Shown here: one piece after another, positions 33,468 to 45,400 of the stretch | Layout of the letters: every line of letters starts with the position of its first letter | Numbering within the stretch: the stretch's first letter is position 1 | NCBI GenBank assembly: GCA_907163375.1 | Contig: CAJQUW010000618.1 | Span: forward strand, 1 to 64,000 | Direction of reading: 5' to 3' | Source of the DNA: Prostheceraeus crozeri | Taxonomy: Eukaryota > Platyhelminthes > Polycladida > Euryleptidae | DNA: 64,000 nucleotides | Made by a program: the position numbers and the translations under genes | The notes under the pieces: generated by a model | Told to the model about the DNA's origin: nothing | The model's input: the letters and a program-made list of their open reading frames with translations, nothing else | Databases searched by the model: none

Positions 33468-36400
33468 CTGGAGAGAAGTTGCAAATTTTATTAATAATTT
33501 TAATGCCCAGATCAGCAATAAATATCATGCTGTCTTAAATGCTTTAGTTGTTTTGATCGTGTTGAGCCCTATCATTCGTGTTTTGACATTTAGAGTTGCC
33601 TTATTTCAGTGTTGACAAGGATTCACTCTAAGTTATAAATCGAGATGATGTGATAACTTCGCCTGTTCTAGCTTAAGACAAGTTACAGGATAAATAAACA
33701 CCATTCTGTCAATGTAGTTGCACAGTTAGGTGAACTAAAGACCAATGCACATTGTATATGCATATAATTGACTAATACTTGGCCGAACCACGAGAATTAA
33801 CGACCTCCTGTGTGAACCCTCAGTCTGGTGGCGGGCCGTGAGCTGCCCAGTACCACGATCATGGCAGAGCGCTCAGTGCACGACTCTGGTGCCACCCCAG
33901 CCACTTCTGCTACAAGCGAAAGTGGATTTGCAACAGCGGGGTTTGTCACAGACAATAAACTTACGAGTCTAGAGCAGATTAACAAGAAGCTTTTTATTAA
34001 ATCGCTGACCACTCTAAAGCCTTTGATATTAATCACTTTCATGTCGTGTTCGGGTAAGTTTTTGACGACCGCACGCCTCTATTCGGAACAAGTTTAATAA
34101 CATGAATCAGTAAGTATGAGTACATTACCTATTGTTTTATGTGAACTTGTATCGATCGCAAACGTGTGGGGTGGTCCTTAAAAAATCGAAAGTCGGAATT
34201 TCCTCGCTCCCAACCCCTAAATCATGTCTCCCTAATATATAACCAAGGAATCTCAAATCTTACGCAAAAATATAAAGATTTAGAGGTAGCTCAATCGACT
34301 TGAAGTAGGCCATTTTGACGAATTTTTGCAAATAAGTCCAAATCAAACAGTGAAATACTGTAGGTCCTACCCAATTCAAATGATGGAATGCAAGAGCAAC
34401 ATATTGTGCTACATTTTGGTCCATTAGGAGGGATTCATGACGCATATATTCGCAGAAATCAAATCTGCAAAAATGTGTATTTCCAACACTACTAAAACTT
34501 TTTGAGTAGTAGTTTCCTAACAAATGAAGTATCACATTCAACTTGAAGTATGTGTGACGATGTAGATATCGATCGCTTGTGCCAATGCTCTATTACAAAC
34601 CCATTTCTTATGATTCATTATTTACGTAGTTTGTTGTAATATTTAGCATATGAACCTACATAATGATGCTGTTAGTTATAGACCGTATGTCAAAGTAATT
34701 ACACCTGGTTAAACAATAATTCTGTCAAATTGTTCGACTGAAGCAGTCAGCAATAGCATAGCTAGGTAAATATGAATAATGAAGTTACATACTGTAGTCA
34801 GGTAGTTGGATACTTAGCAGTAAAAAACTAATGCTTTTCGCTTTCTATGTGGGCCTTCTTAAGCTGATAATGTGCGTTCTTCGCACATATCACTTAGAAA
34901 TTCAAAAGTCATCGAACAAGGAAGTCTCCTTAGTGAGCATTTCAAACGAATCCTGGCAAAAATTGTCGCTATTTCCAGGATTTTCGAAGAATTCCTTGGC
35001 CACGATTTCCCTTACGTAATTAGTATGAACTCTATTCAAAGAACTCATTTATTCAGAAGACATTCACTTCTGTAAATTGATTTTAAATTTACGTCGCGGC
35101 GGAACTCGATGATCATGATCATGGGTTCTTCGTCTCATGGTAAGTGGAGTCCGTCGTTTCTCTTGGATTGTTGGCGACAGAATTGACTGGAAAGACAGAC
35201 CGATGAATTTGAACCAACAAGCTCATAGTTAAAACGATGGCTTCATCCGATACCTCTAATGTCTTCGAGTCTTCGAATGACAATTATATTGATAGCGAAA
35301 CAACAATCCTAATAAGAAACTGCGGGCTGTAAACAAATGTAATCCCCTTCTTTGGATGCAGCTATGGGCAGAAAAGCAGTAGGTGTAGGAGATGTTTCAT
35401 TCATCTTAATAGGAGCTACACATAACCTGTGACACGACATTTCGCGAGGTGTGGTGATAGCATGACGTTGTGAATGAATGCCCCTCTCTCTCTTTCTCTG
35501 CTCCTTTTGATCTCGCAGAAGCTAATACAGTAGAATTCGCATATATCGGCGCCTCAAGGGACAGACGAAAGCCACCGATATATGCGAACCGCCGATATAT
35601 GCGAACTCCCTGAATTTTGAAGTTTTATGAAATCTACACGAGCTCTGAGATCATCCCATGCATCATACAATGTATATACGTGTATTGACTCATGAATTAT
35701 TGCCTTGCTATACTTAAATACATGTACATATTGACTTGTTGTCCAACATGTACAGTACATGTACATGCAATTGTGTCTATGTAATCAATAGATATCTAAA
35801 AATTGTGCCTTTCTGAACTGATGCTTGCAACGTAAGTATCGCAAACCGGATATCACTATGTTTGTCAAAAACTGAGTATGCTTTTTGAATCAAGAAGATT
35901 GAAGCTTCTTCATGCCTACATGCTTACCTGCTATATGAAGCACAAAACAAAGAAGAGTATGCATAAATCAAGACGCTGCTAAGAGTCACGTGCAGGCGAA
36001 GCCAGCCAATCTAAGTCAATCAAGACGCTGCTAAGAGTCACGTGCAGGCGAAACCATAGAGATGGATGGGGTGGCGAGCCGCTTTCTGTCTCCATTTCAT
36101 TATGAATTATAACAGCATATTCATTAAAAAATGTCTCGCTTATCCTATAAATATTTAATACACGCCACAAACGATTGAGCATCATGATGCCCCGTATTCA
36201 GTTCACACCATTATATACATGTATCTACATCTTTGATACCCAAGACCAGGATAGGAAGTCGATCAACAATATTATGACCAGATAGGTCAGGCAACACTTT
36301 GTCATCATAGTGTAGTATATCAATGACCCCTGCATGTTAAATTACTTAATCATTTTATCCCGAGATGATGATCGAAGCATTTCTCTACGCCCAATCTTGA

Positions 36401-39400
36401 CCAGCATGCTTGACCTATTCGCAAGAGCTTGAATCGTGTCGAATGGATAGCACATCGAATTACAGCCCAGCAATACGAAATTGTGCAAATGTGATGGAAC
36501 AGTATTAAGAAATAGACGCGAGAACACAAGCCGCAAACTTTTCCACAATGCTGAAGTCAGTTGTAGTCTCGCCCTACATTGTTTGATCCAAAAGAGACTT
36601 AGGTATTCTGAGCATGCCGGAATACCATACTACAGAACCATTAAACGAAAGACGTCGTCCATTCCATTTATCACAACTGATCAGTAGTGCTAAGAAAGCT
36701 AGAATTTTCGTTGTAGAAGCGTTAATTTGCTAAGTGAATTTGATTATTTGTGAAGTTACTTTCTTCTGACTTGACAACCTTGTACTTGAAGATTATCATA
36801 AGTTGTACAGTAGAATTCTCATATATCGGCTTCGGCTATATCGGCGGTTTCTTTTTGTCCCGGCAGAATTTCCTATCTTTTCCATATAATCGAGTTCGCT
36901 TATATCGGCTTCGGCTATATCGGCGATTCGCTTATATCGGCGCATTTTCGCTGTCCCTGACAGAAAAAAATTCGTTTATAACGGCGGATTTCCTGGAAAT
37001 CCTCAAGCGATGTGTTTTGCCTAGAAGAGCCACTAGAATGACAGTATATGTGGACGCGCATGGCTGTAGATTCTGTTAGGACTATCCGATTCTAACTATT
37101 CTAGTGGCATGTGAAAATTTAGATCTTCTACAATTCATCTCGATCATGTTTGGGGGTTTGATCAAAATTGTAGAATCTAGCAGCCGAGGAACGATAAGTA
37201 GGCTTGCCACTGTATATAATTATACAGTTATAATTATAATTATAATTAATACTGTTATAATTCTCACATAACTAGTCTTTCACTCGATGTGATGATTGCA
37301 TTGTTAACGCCTTCACCTACGATGCTATTGTCAGACCTGACTTAGTGACTGTTGCGTCATCAAAGGAGCACAAGCTACCGTCGAAAACATTGTTGAGTTC
37401 GATGCATGTCCTCTCTCTAGACAGAAAGCGGCTCGCCACCCCATCCATCTCTATGGTTTCGCCTGCACGTGACTCTTAGCAGCGTCTTGATTGACTTAGA
37501 TTGGCTGGCTTCGCCTGCACGTGACTCTTAGCAGCGTCTTGATTTATGCATACTCTTCTTTGTTTTGTGCTTCATATAGCAGGTAAGCATGTAGGCATGA
37601 AGAAGCTTCAATCTTCTTGATTCAAAAAGCATACTCAGTTTTTGACAAACATAGTGATATCCGGTTTGCGATACTTACGTTGCAAGCATCAGTTCAGAAA
37701 GGCACAATTTTTAGATATCTATTGATTACATAGACACAATTGCATGTACATGTACTGTACATGTTGGACAACAAGTCAATATGTACATGTATTTAAGTAT
37801 AGCAAGGCAATAATTCATGAGTCAATACACGTATATACATTGTATGATGCATGGGATGATCTCAGAGCTCGTGTAGATTTCATAAAACTTCAAAATTCAG
37901 GGAGTTCGCATATATCGGCGGTTCGCATATATCGGTGGCTTTCGTCTGTCCCTTGAGGCGCCGATATATGCGAATTCTACTGTATTAGCTTCTGCGAGAT
38001 CAAAAGGAGCAGAGAAAGAGAGAGAGGGGCATTCATTCACAACGTCATGCTATCACCACACCTCGCGAAATGTCGTGTCACAGGTTATGTGTAGCTCCTA
38101 TTAAGATGAATGAAACATCTCCTACACCTACTGCTTTTCTGCCCATAGCTGCATCCAAAGAAGGGGATTACATTTGTTTACAGCCCGCAGTTTCTTATTA
38201 GGATTGTTGTTTCGCTATCAATATAATTGTCATTCGAAGACTCGAAGACATTAGAGGTATCGGATGAAGCCATCGTTTTAACTATGAGCTTGTTGGTTCA
38301 AATTCATCGGTCTGTCTTTCCAGTCAATTCTGTCGCCAACAATCCAAGAGAAACGACGGACTCCACTTACCATGAGACGAAGAACCCATGATCATGATCA
38401 TCGAGTTCCGCCGCGACGTAAATTTAAAATCAATTTACAGAAGTGAATGTCTTCTGAATAAATGAGTTCTTTGAATAGAGTTCATACTAATTACGTAAGG
38501 GAAATCGTGGCCAAGGAATTCTTCGAAAATCCTGGAAATAGCGACAATTTTTGCCAGGATTCGTTTGAAATGCTCACTAAGGAGACTTCCTTGTTCGATG
38601 ACTTTTGAATTTCTAAGTGATATGTGCGAAGAACGCACATTATCAGCTTAAGAAGGCCCACATAGAAAGCGAAAAGCATTAGTTTTTTACTGCTAAGTAT
38701 CCAACTACCTGACTACAGTATGTAACTTCATTATTCATATTTACCTAGCTATGCTATTGCTGACTGCTTCAGTCGAACAATTTGACAGAATTATTGTTTA
38801 ACCAGGTGTAATTACTTTGACATACGGTCTATAACTAACAGCATCATTATGTAGGTTCATATGCTAAATATTACAACAAACTACGTAAATAATGAATCAT
38901 AAGAAATGGGTTTGTAATAGAGCATTGGCACAAGCGATCGATATCTACATCGTCACACATACTTCAAGTTGAATGTGATACTTCATTTGTCAGGAAACTA
39001 CTACTCAACCTCCTGGTACCTCCTGGTCTAAAATCCGACATCAATCATTCGATTGTGGATTTCTTATGCGATTCTGTTGATAAAGCTAAAAATCGCTACC
39101 CTGAGGCTAATATTACTGGTGACTTTAAGACTTGATCTGAGTCAATTTGAATTGTTCAATGATGTTTGGAATGTCGTCCCTCTCCCCACTAGAGGGAATG
39201 CTACTCTCAATTTGATTTATCTTGATGAAAGTATCATTGATGATAACATTACTTGTCGAATATTTCCTCCGCTGTCATCTTCTGATCATAACATAGTATT
39301 TCTGTCGGGTAATTGCGACTTTCTGACTGAACATAAAGAATTTACTAATGATTATAGAAAAGAGAATATCTCCAATTTACTGGTGTACTCAGAATCTGTA

Positions 39401-42400
39401 AACTGGAATCAGCTATATCTTTCTGAGGATGATGTAGATATCAAGACTCAACTTTTCTATGATTTGATCAGACCAGCAGTCGAAAGTTTATTCATCGGAG
39501 AAAGATAAACCGTGGATAACCTCGCTTACAAAGCATTTAATCCGAAAACGCTGGAACGCCTATAGAAGTGGGGATTTCAATTTGTATGCTCATTATAAAG
39601 TGAAGGTCCAGAATGCTATTTACTCAGCAAAGCGTTTATGGTCAAAGGGCTGTTTACCAACCAAAACGGATATTTGGAAAGTTGTTGATCATGTGAGAAG
39701 CAGATCAAAAAGAAATGTATCCAGCAAGTCCGACTTTGATGCAGGGACAATAAATGATTACTTCCAAAGTATCTACAATGTGGACTCTGAATTTGAGCAA
39801 GTTTCTAACACTGATGAGCCTTGGTGTGACTTAATTGATGTTAAAGAAGTTGAGGACTTATTATTATCTTTATCTCCTAAGGGTGTAAGCTGCGATGCTA
39901 TACCAGCAAAGTTTTTTACTTTAGCTACTCACGCTTTAAGCAGACCCCTTACCCACATCTTCAATACCTCTATTGTTTATAATACGTTCCCTAAACTATG
40001 GAAAATGTCAAGGATTACTCCGATTCCGAAGTGTAAATCTCTTGCGTTGTCTGATTTCCGTCCTATCTCCGTCCCACCCTGTATTCCAAAAATATTTGAA
40101 AAACTGATTTATGATAGAATTCGTCTCAAGTTGTATGAGAATTACGGACTCAATCAATTCGGTTTCAAGAAACTGTCTAGTCCGGTAAGTCATTTGATTT
40201 CTCTGTTTAATGAAATGTGTCAAGCGCTTGATGAGGTCGACATGAAGGGTATTTCTCTTGTAAGTTTCGACGCTTCGAAAGCTTTTGATACTGTGTCCCA
40301 CACACTTTTGATACGTCGTTTACTTCATACAAACTTGCCCAGAGGTTTTATTCATTGGCATGCAAGTTACCTGTCTGATCGAAAGCAATTTACTTGCTTC
40401 AATGGTATGTCCAGTAGTGTAACTGCAATTACCTCAGGTATTCCACAAGGAGCAATCCTCTCTCCATCTATGTTCTATGTTTTTGTCAGCTCACTTTGCC
40501 CGTTTCACCCTGAAAATCTGTTGTGCAAGTATGTCGACGACCTATTACTTTGTATTTTTCACAGGAATGTAATTGTTGATGAGCTCAAATCGGAGGTAGA
40601 CAATGTCTTGAGTTGGACTCAAGCAGGGAGTACTAAAAATAGATGACGGCCGGGAGGAAGAACTAAGCGTGCGTGCAATCAGAGCTGGAGGCCGGTATCT
40701 GCAGCGCGCCAGTTATCGCTTATCTTGTACAAATCGTTGATGGTAAAATATTCACAAAGAAAAGTATCAAACTATCGATGCTTCCGATTCTGTGCAGAAA
40801 CATTTCTGAAAAATTGCATACAAAGTAATGTACATACATTATGATGCGGTACTTATGTATTTTATATTCTGGCACAAGGGTGAAAAGCCGCTACATACTA
40901 CTTCGTGTGACAACATAGATAATTGCTGGGATTTTAGACTTAAGTCAACATTACAAAAATGTAGAAATGATGGATCCGCTTTATAATCAAAGCAGGTACA
41001 TGCTTTTTGGGAAGAACAGGTTGTTGCTAACATTTCATTTACTTAATTTCTGCTTCTTGCGTTCATTGCAATCAATAGTTTGAAACAATTCATTGCTTTT
41101 TCGAATAAAGCCCTTTTGGAAAATGTTTGTTATTCTTCTAATGACGTTTTGTCTTCTGTCAATTTCATAAAGAAAAATGTGATGCAGGGATTCAAATGCC
41201 CGAGCTAGTCGGTAGCTGCAGGTCCGATGAGAAAAATGTTCATATAAACAATAACTTGTAAGGATAAAATTGAAAATGAACGAGTCTGGGAAGCACAATT
41301 TGCCCCTTGAAACCAGCAGCAAAAATTCACTGTTTTCTCGAATGCCTTCACTAGAAGGACGAGAAGATCGGAGTGGACGTTTTCTTTTTTTGACACATAG
41401 CCTGATACGTAAAATAAAGCGTTTCGCTCATTTGTCGATATTTCCTGAATGAAATCAGGAATATTGTCGAAAATGTCCCATTCTTCTTCGGTGAAATCAT
41501 TCCTACAGCAGCTATTAGTCGACTCACTTATGATTTCATCGTCAATTGCTTCGAGATCAATAATGATCGAGAGGCGGCGAATTTGGGCGCCCATAAGTAT
41601 CTGTTCAACTGCTAAGTGGTAAAGTCCACCGAACATCTGGCGATATATGCCAAATTCTGCCTCAATAACATCACTCTGAAGATTAGCTAACAAAATATAT
41701 TGAATTGTGTTATCTTTATTAAATAGCGACTTAGTCAAATCACAGAAATCGTCAAGAGTCTGTGTAAGACTACTTCGAGTTTCTTTTGTCAAAGAAAGAA
41801 CTCTTACATGTCTTGGCACTGATGAAATGGTATTATCGCTGACGATTTTAAAATTCCCACTCATATTTCGAAGAAAGTGAATTTGAGGATCAGAATAGGA
41901 GCTGATCGGTCTTCTTTCAGGATCATTCAACTTGATATGAGCATCTAAACTCTTATTATTCAAGATTTTCCACATCTTCACAACATGAAAAATGAAAGAA
42001 GCCGTCTGTGTTTTCCCATCCTGAGCTAGTGTAGCCACGGTTTTCTCATGAAATACCTCCAAAGCCAAATTAATGCTCTGCTGGTCAAAATTGAAAGGAA
42101 ATAGTGATCTACACGTATATGATAAAGTTGTCCTACGACTAGTTTGATTCTTTTCATTATCATAAAGCTCGATCAAATCAGACCATTTCGCAAGGGTGGG
42201 TGAACACTCGCCTGGAATCATAAATTGCAAGCGTTGTGTCTTCTCAGTTTGCCAGTTATTTCTAATACTTTTTAGAATGTGGACAGGGTCGAAAAACAGG
42301 TACAAATCTCTTGATTCATTTACTGGGTGTTTTATTTTGAATGAATGTGATGACACTGATTTTTTTCGCAGATTATTATGAAGTTTTCGATTAGTGGACA

Positions 42401-45400
42401 GATTATCACACATGATTCCTATTACTTCTGCACCTAGGTTCTCAACTATTTGGATTAGTTTCATGAGCTGATCCTCGAGAAAGTCTGAAGAGACCTTTTA
42501 AACGGGTATTAAGCGAATAACGATGGAACCTTTGCCGAAATTGGCTTTAACATAAATGCCAGAACCGTTCTAGAGAATTTCGTTTTGTCATCTACTGAAT
42601 ACCCTATAATGTGTCCAAATCTGTATCTTACAGAAGGCTTGACATAGACTTCGTCAAAAACTATCAAGAATTTCCTCTTAATAACTAGCAATTTATCTAT
42701 GAACAATTTAGCTACTTTCCAGGAGTCGTTTTCTGTTCCTACTTCCGATACGCTACCAACAGTTGTCATTAAGCTATTAAGTCATTGTGGCAAAGGAAGG
42801 ATTGTTCGCAAATGCTTATATGCTGCTCTACTCACCAAATAAATCGAAATAGCTTTAATTGATAGGAATGCAGTAAAACGGCGTCCATTTGGCTTGATCA
42901 CACATAGAAGAAGTAGCTGTAGAATGAATTCAAACTGCACATCTACCACATTCAGTTCCGAAAGGGATGATTTGATGCGGTTGGCACCAGCTTTTACTTC
43001 GGACTTTTCTGATAGCTCAGCTGTTTTCACACGCGACGAATCAAGTTGAGACCAACGAGTAAGTCGATACTGAAATCCTAGGACGTCCTTCAAATATGTG
43101 TGTGAAATGTCTGTATAACGTCGAAATGCACTCACAGAAAAGTTGGAGTCAGTGCTGACGGAGAATTCAATGTCTTGAAATGTATTATTGAATGATAACA
43201 GTCGAACATTTTCCGTCTAAGCGATGATATGAACGTCAGCTGGCATTTGATGATGTCGAATATTTTGTACAAATACTTTGAAGTCACTTTTGATCAAATC
43301 TTTCTGGTTGAAAAGCTCTAGTTCGTCGGGGAAAGTGTTGCGCGATGATGAAGATATATTTCGATGATCGAGTTGCCTGTCGCTAGAAGAGGCAGTTTGC
43401 CGTTGAAATGAGGTTGGGCAATTAACAAAAACAGTCGGAGGGGTTGCAGGAACCTCACGTCCAAAAACCTTTTTTTCATTGCAGTCATCTCAGGCCAATG
43501 CTTTCTGCAAATGCCCATATTTCGCGTTACCGAATCGCGAGCGATATAGTTCGGTAGAATGGAGATCCATCTGTTCAGTTCGTCTTCGTCTTTCGGGAAT
43601 CGATAAACTGATACCTTGCTATCATCGGACGAATAATTTGTTCGGCAATTTGCCACACTGCACTTTCTAGGCATTCTTCCGGTAAGAGCAATAGACGGGA
43701 GTCGAGACTCGAGACGCTGCGGTTGCACTTAGTTGAGTGAACAGAGTAGCTCACTTTCACGTTTTTAGATACCGGCCTCCAGCTCTGATCGCACGCACGC
43801 TCAGTTCTTCCTTCCGGTCGTCATATCTATTTTTAGTACTCCCTGACTCAAGCTAATAACCTTTCCCTTAATGACAGGAAAAAATCATATTTGCTTGTTT
43901 CAAAACGTTTGTCACCCCCTGAGTTGTGTATCCACAAAAATGTGTTACCAACAGTTCCAGATATTAATGTCCTTGGGGTTACGATTAACTACCAGATGAA
44001 TTGGGCTGCTCATATTGAAAATCAGTTGAAAAAGGCGAGTAAACTTCTTCATCTACTTAGAGTTTTGAAAAGTTTTCTTACAAAGGACGATTTAATTGTA
44101 ATCTATGGCGATCTGATCTTACCGACAATAAAGTATGGTTGCCAAATCTATGTGGGAGCTATGCTCAGCAGAGATATAGCTATTATCGACAAATTTATCA
44201 AACGTTGTCATCTTATCATCTATGACTCATTGCAGATATCCTTGCTTACCAGACTTTTTTAAGGTACAGTAAAAACAAAGTTTACGGCTATTCCGTCAGG
44301 CCTTGGTTTCAGGAGACCATCCGTTAAACTGTTTACTTCCGAGTCGCTTACCTAGCGGTCGTTTACAATTACCGTTTTGTTCAACTGCTCGCATGTTGAC
44401 TTCTTTCATTTCTTACATGTCCTCAATATACAATTCGTTGTGCTTTTCCAGACAATAATTTTCTCACGCTATACTTTTGTTCCACTTTGCCCTTACTGTG
44501 TCTTGCATGATTATGTGTGCTGCTCTATTTTCCGTGTCACCCTTATCTTGTACTTTCTGATTTTTAATTGATGGAAATATGCGCTTTATTATTATTATTA
44601 CTCAAAATTGTTTAGTAGTATTGGAAGTACACATTTTTGCAGATTTGATTTCTGCGAATATATGCGTCATGAATCCCTCCTAATGGACCAAAATGTAGCA
44701 CAATATGTTGCTCTTGCATTCCATCATTTGAATTGGGTAGGACCTACAGTATTTCACTGTTTGATTTGGACTTATTTGCAAAAATTCGTCAAAATGGCCT
44801 ACTTCACGTCGATTGAGCTACCTCTAAATCTTTATATTTTTGCGTAAGATTTGAGATTCCTTGGTTATATGTTAGGGAGACATGATTTAGGGGTTGGGAG
44901 CGAGGAAATTCCGACTTTCGATTTTTTAAGGACCACCCTAGACTGCACATGTATTGCGTTCTACCACGGTTTATTAATATGAACTTCCGATATCATGTTG
45001 CAACTCGAGTGGTAAATTGAAGTACAAGAAAGAAGTGTGACAGGAGAAAGTCGTTAAGAAGTTGGAAGAGTGGGAAGGTGGAGACAGCGAGAAGACAGTC
45101 ACTAGCCAATGGGCGTGCCTTCGCAAAGCTCTGACGGAGGAAGTGGAAAGCCTGTGCGGAAGTGTTAAACAGCTGCAATATAAACAGGAGAAAGAGACAT
45201 GGTGATCGAACGAAGAGGTAAAAACAGTTGTGTGAGAGAATGACCGCTTCTTCAAGCTCTGCAAGGGGATCTTGAAAGCCAAGAGGCAAAAGAAATGCAC
45301 GTGGTGGCAAAAAGAAAAGCAAGGAAGGAAGTGGTGATCGCGAGGGACTAAGTTTGGAAACAGTGGTAAGATGAAATGGAAAGGGTGAGAACTGAGAAGA

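Larger units (their letters stand above)
39053..44262 (+). pseudogene. LINE ORF2: endonuclease C-end plus reverse transcriptase
   Basis: Endonuclease end (39053-39508): PTRGNATLNLIYLDE and LSSSDHNIVFL, matching the APE-type PTRG...SDH motifs. Reverse transcriptase (39582-40623): FRPISVPPCIPKIFEK, LVSFDASKAFDTVSH, GIPQGAILSPSMF and the catalytic CKYVDDLLL (YVDD rather than the more common YADD). After the P-type insertion the frame continues at 43853 with LGVTINYQMNWAAHI to 44262. Frameshifts near 39120 and 39500 break the frame, and the 5' part is missing. The join across the P element is LSWTQ to ANNLSLNDR in one frame. Confidence 0.85.
39009..44598 (+). mobile_element. 5'-truncated LINE inserted in the palindrome arm
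   Basis: A non-LTR retrotransposon of about 2.4 kb once the P-type element inside it is set aside. It is flanked by TACTCAA on both sides (39002-39008, 44599-44605), a 7-bp target duplication or slightly longer with a mismatch. It begins inside the endonuclease domain and ends with a (TTA)n tail (44586-44598). The clade is probably CR1/L2/Rex/jockey-like, from the reverse transcriptase style; I cannot narrow it further. Confidence 0.85.
34168..44938. mobile_element. Palindromic element, right arm split by a LINE
   Basis: Outer ends read GGGTGGTCCTTAAAAAATCG inward from 34168 and, inverted, from 44938. The left arm is 34168-36091. The right arm is 37419-39008 plus 44606-44938, interrupted by a 5.6-kb LINE. 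The spacer is 36092-37418. Without the LINE the element would be about 5.2 kb with arms of about 1.9 kb. No transposase is recognised. I could not find a target-site duplication (TGTG on the left, TAGA on the right), so the limits mark where the arms stop matching. The family is unknown; it is a foldback-type structure different from the one at 27-31 kb. Confidence 0.8.

Noticed and set aside
33797-34042. 81-codon minus-strand frame opposite the plus-strand first exon
   Set aside because: The plus strand has ATG, sensible composition and a GTAAGT donor; the minus frame has no such support.
35554-38679. Identical 62-70 codon frames in both palindrome arms
   Set aside because: Identity follows from the inverted repeat; no coding evidence.
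34260-44847. Similar frames reading STHFCRFDFCEYMRHE in both outer arms
   Set aside because: They run the length of the non-coding arm; differences between the arms do not favour silent sites as far as I can see, and no domain is recognised.
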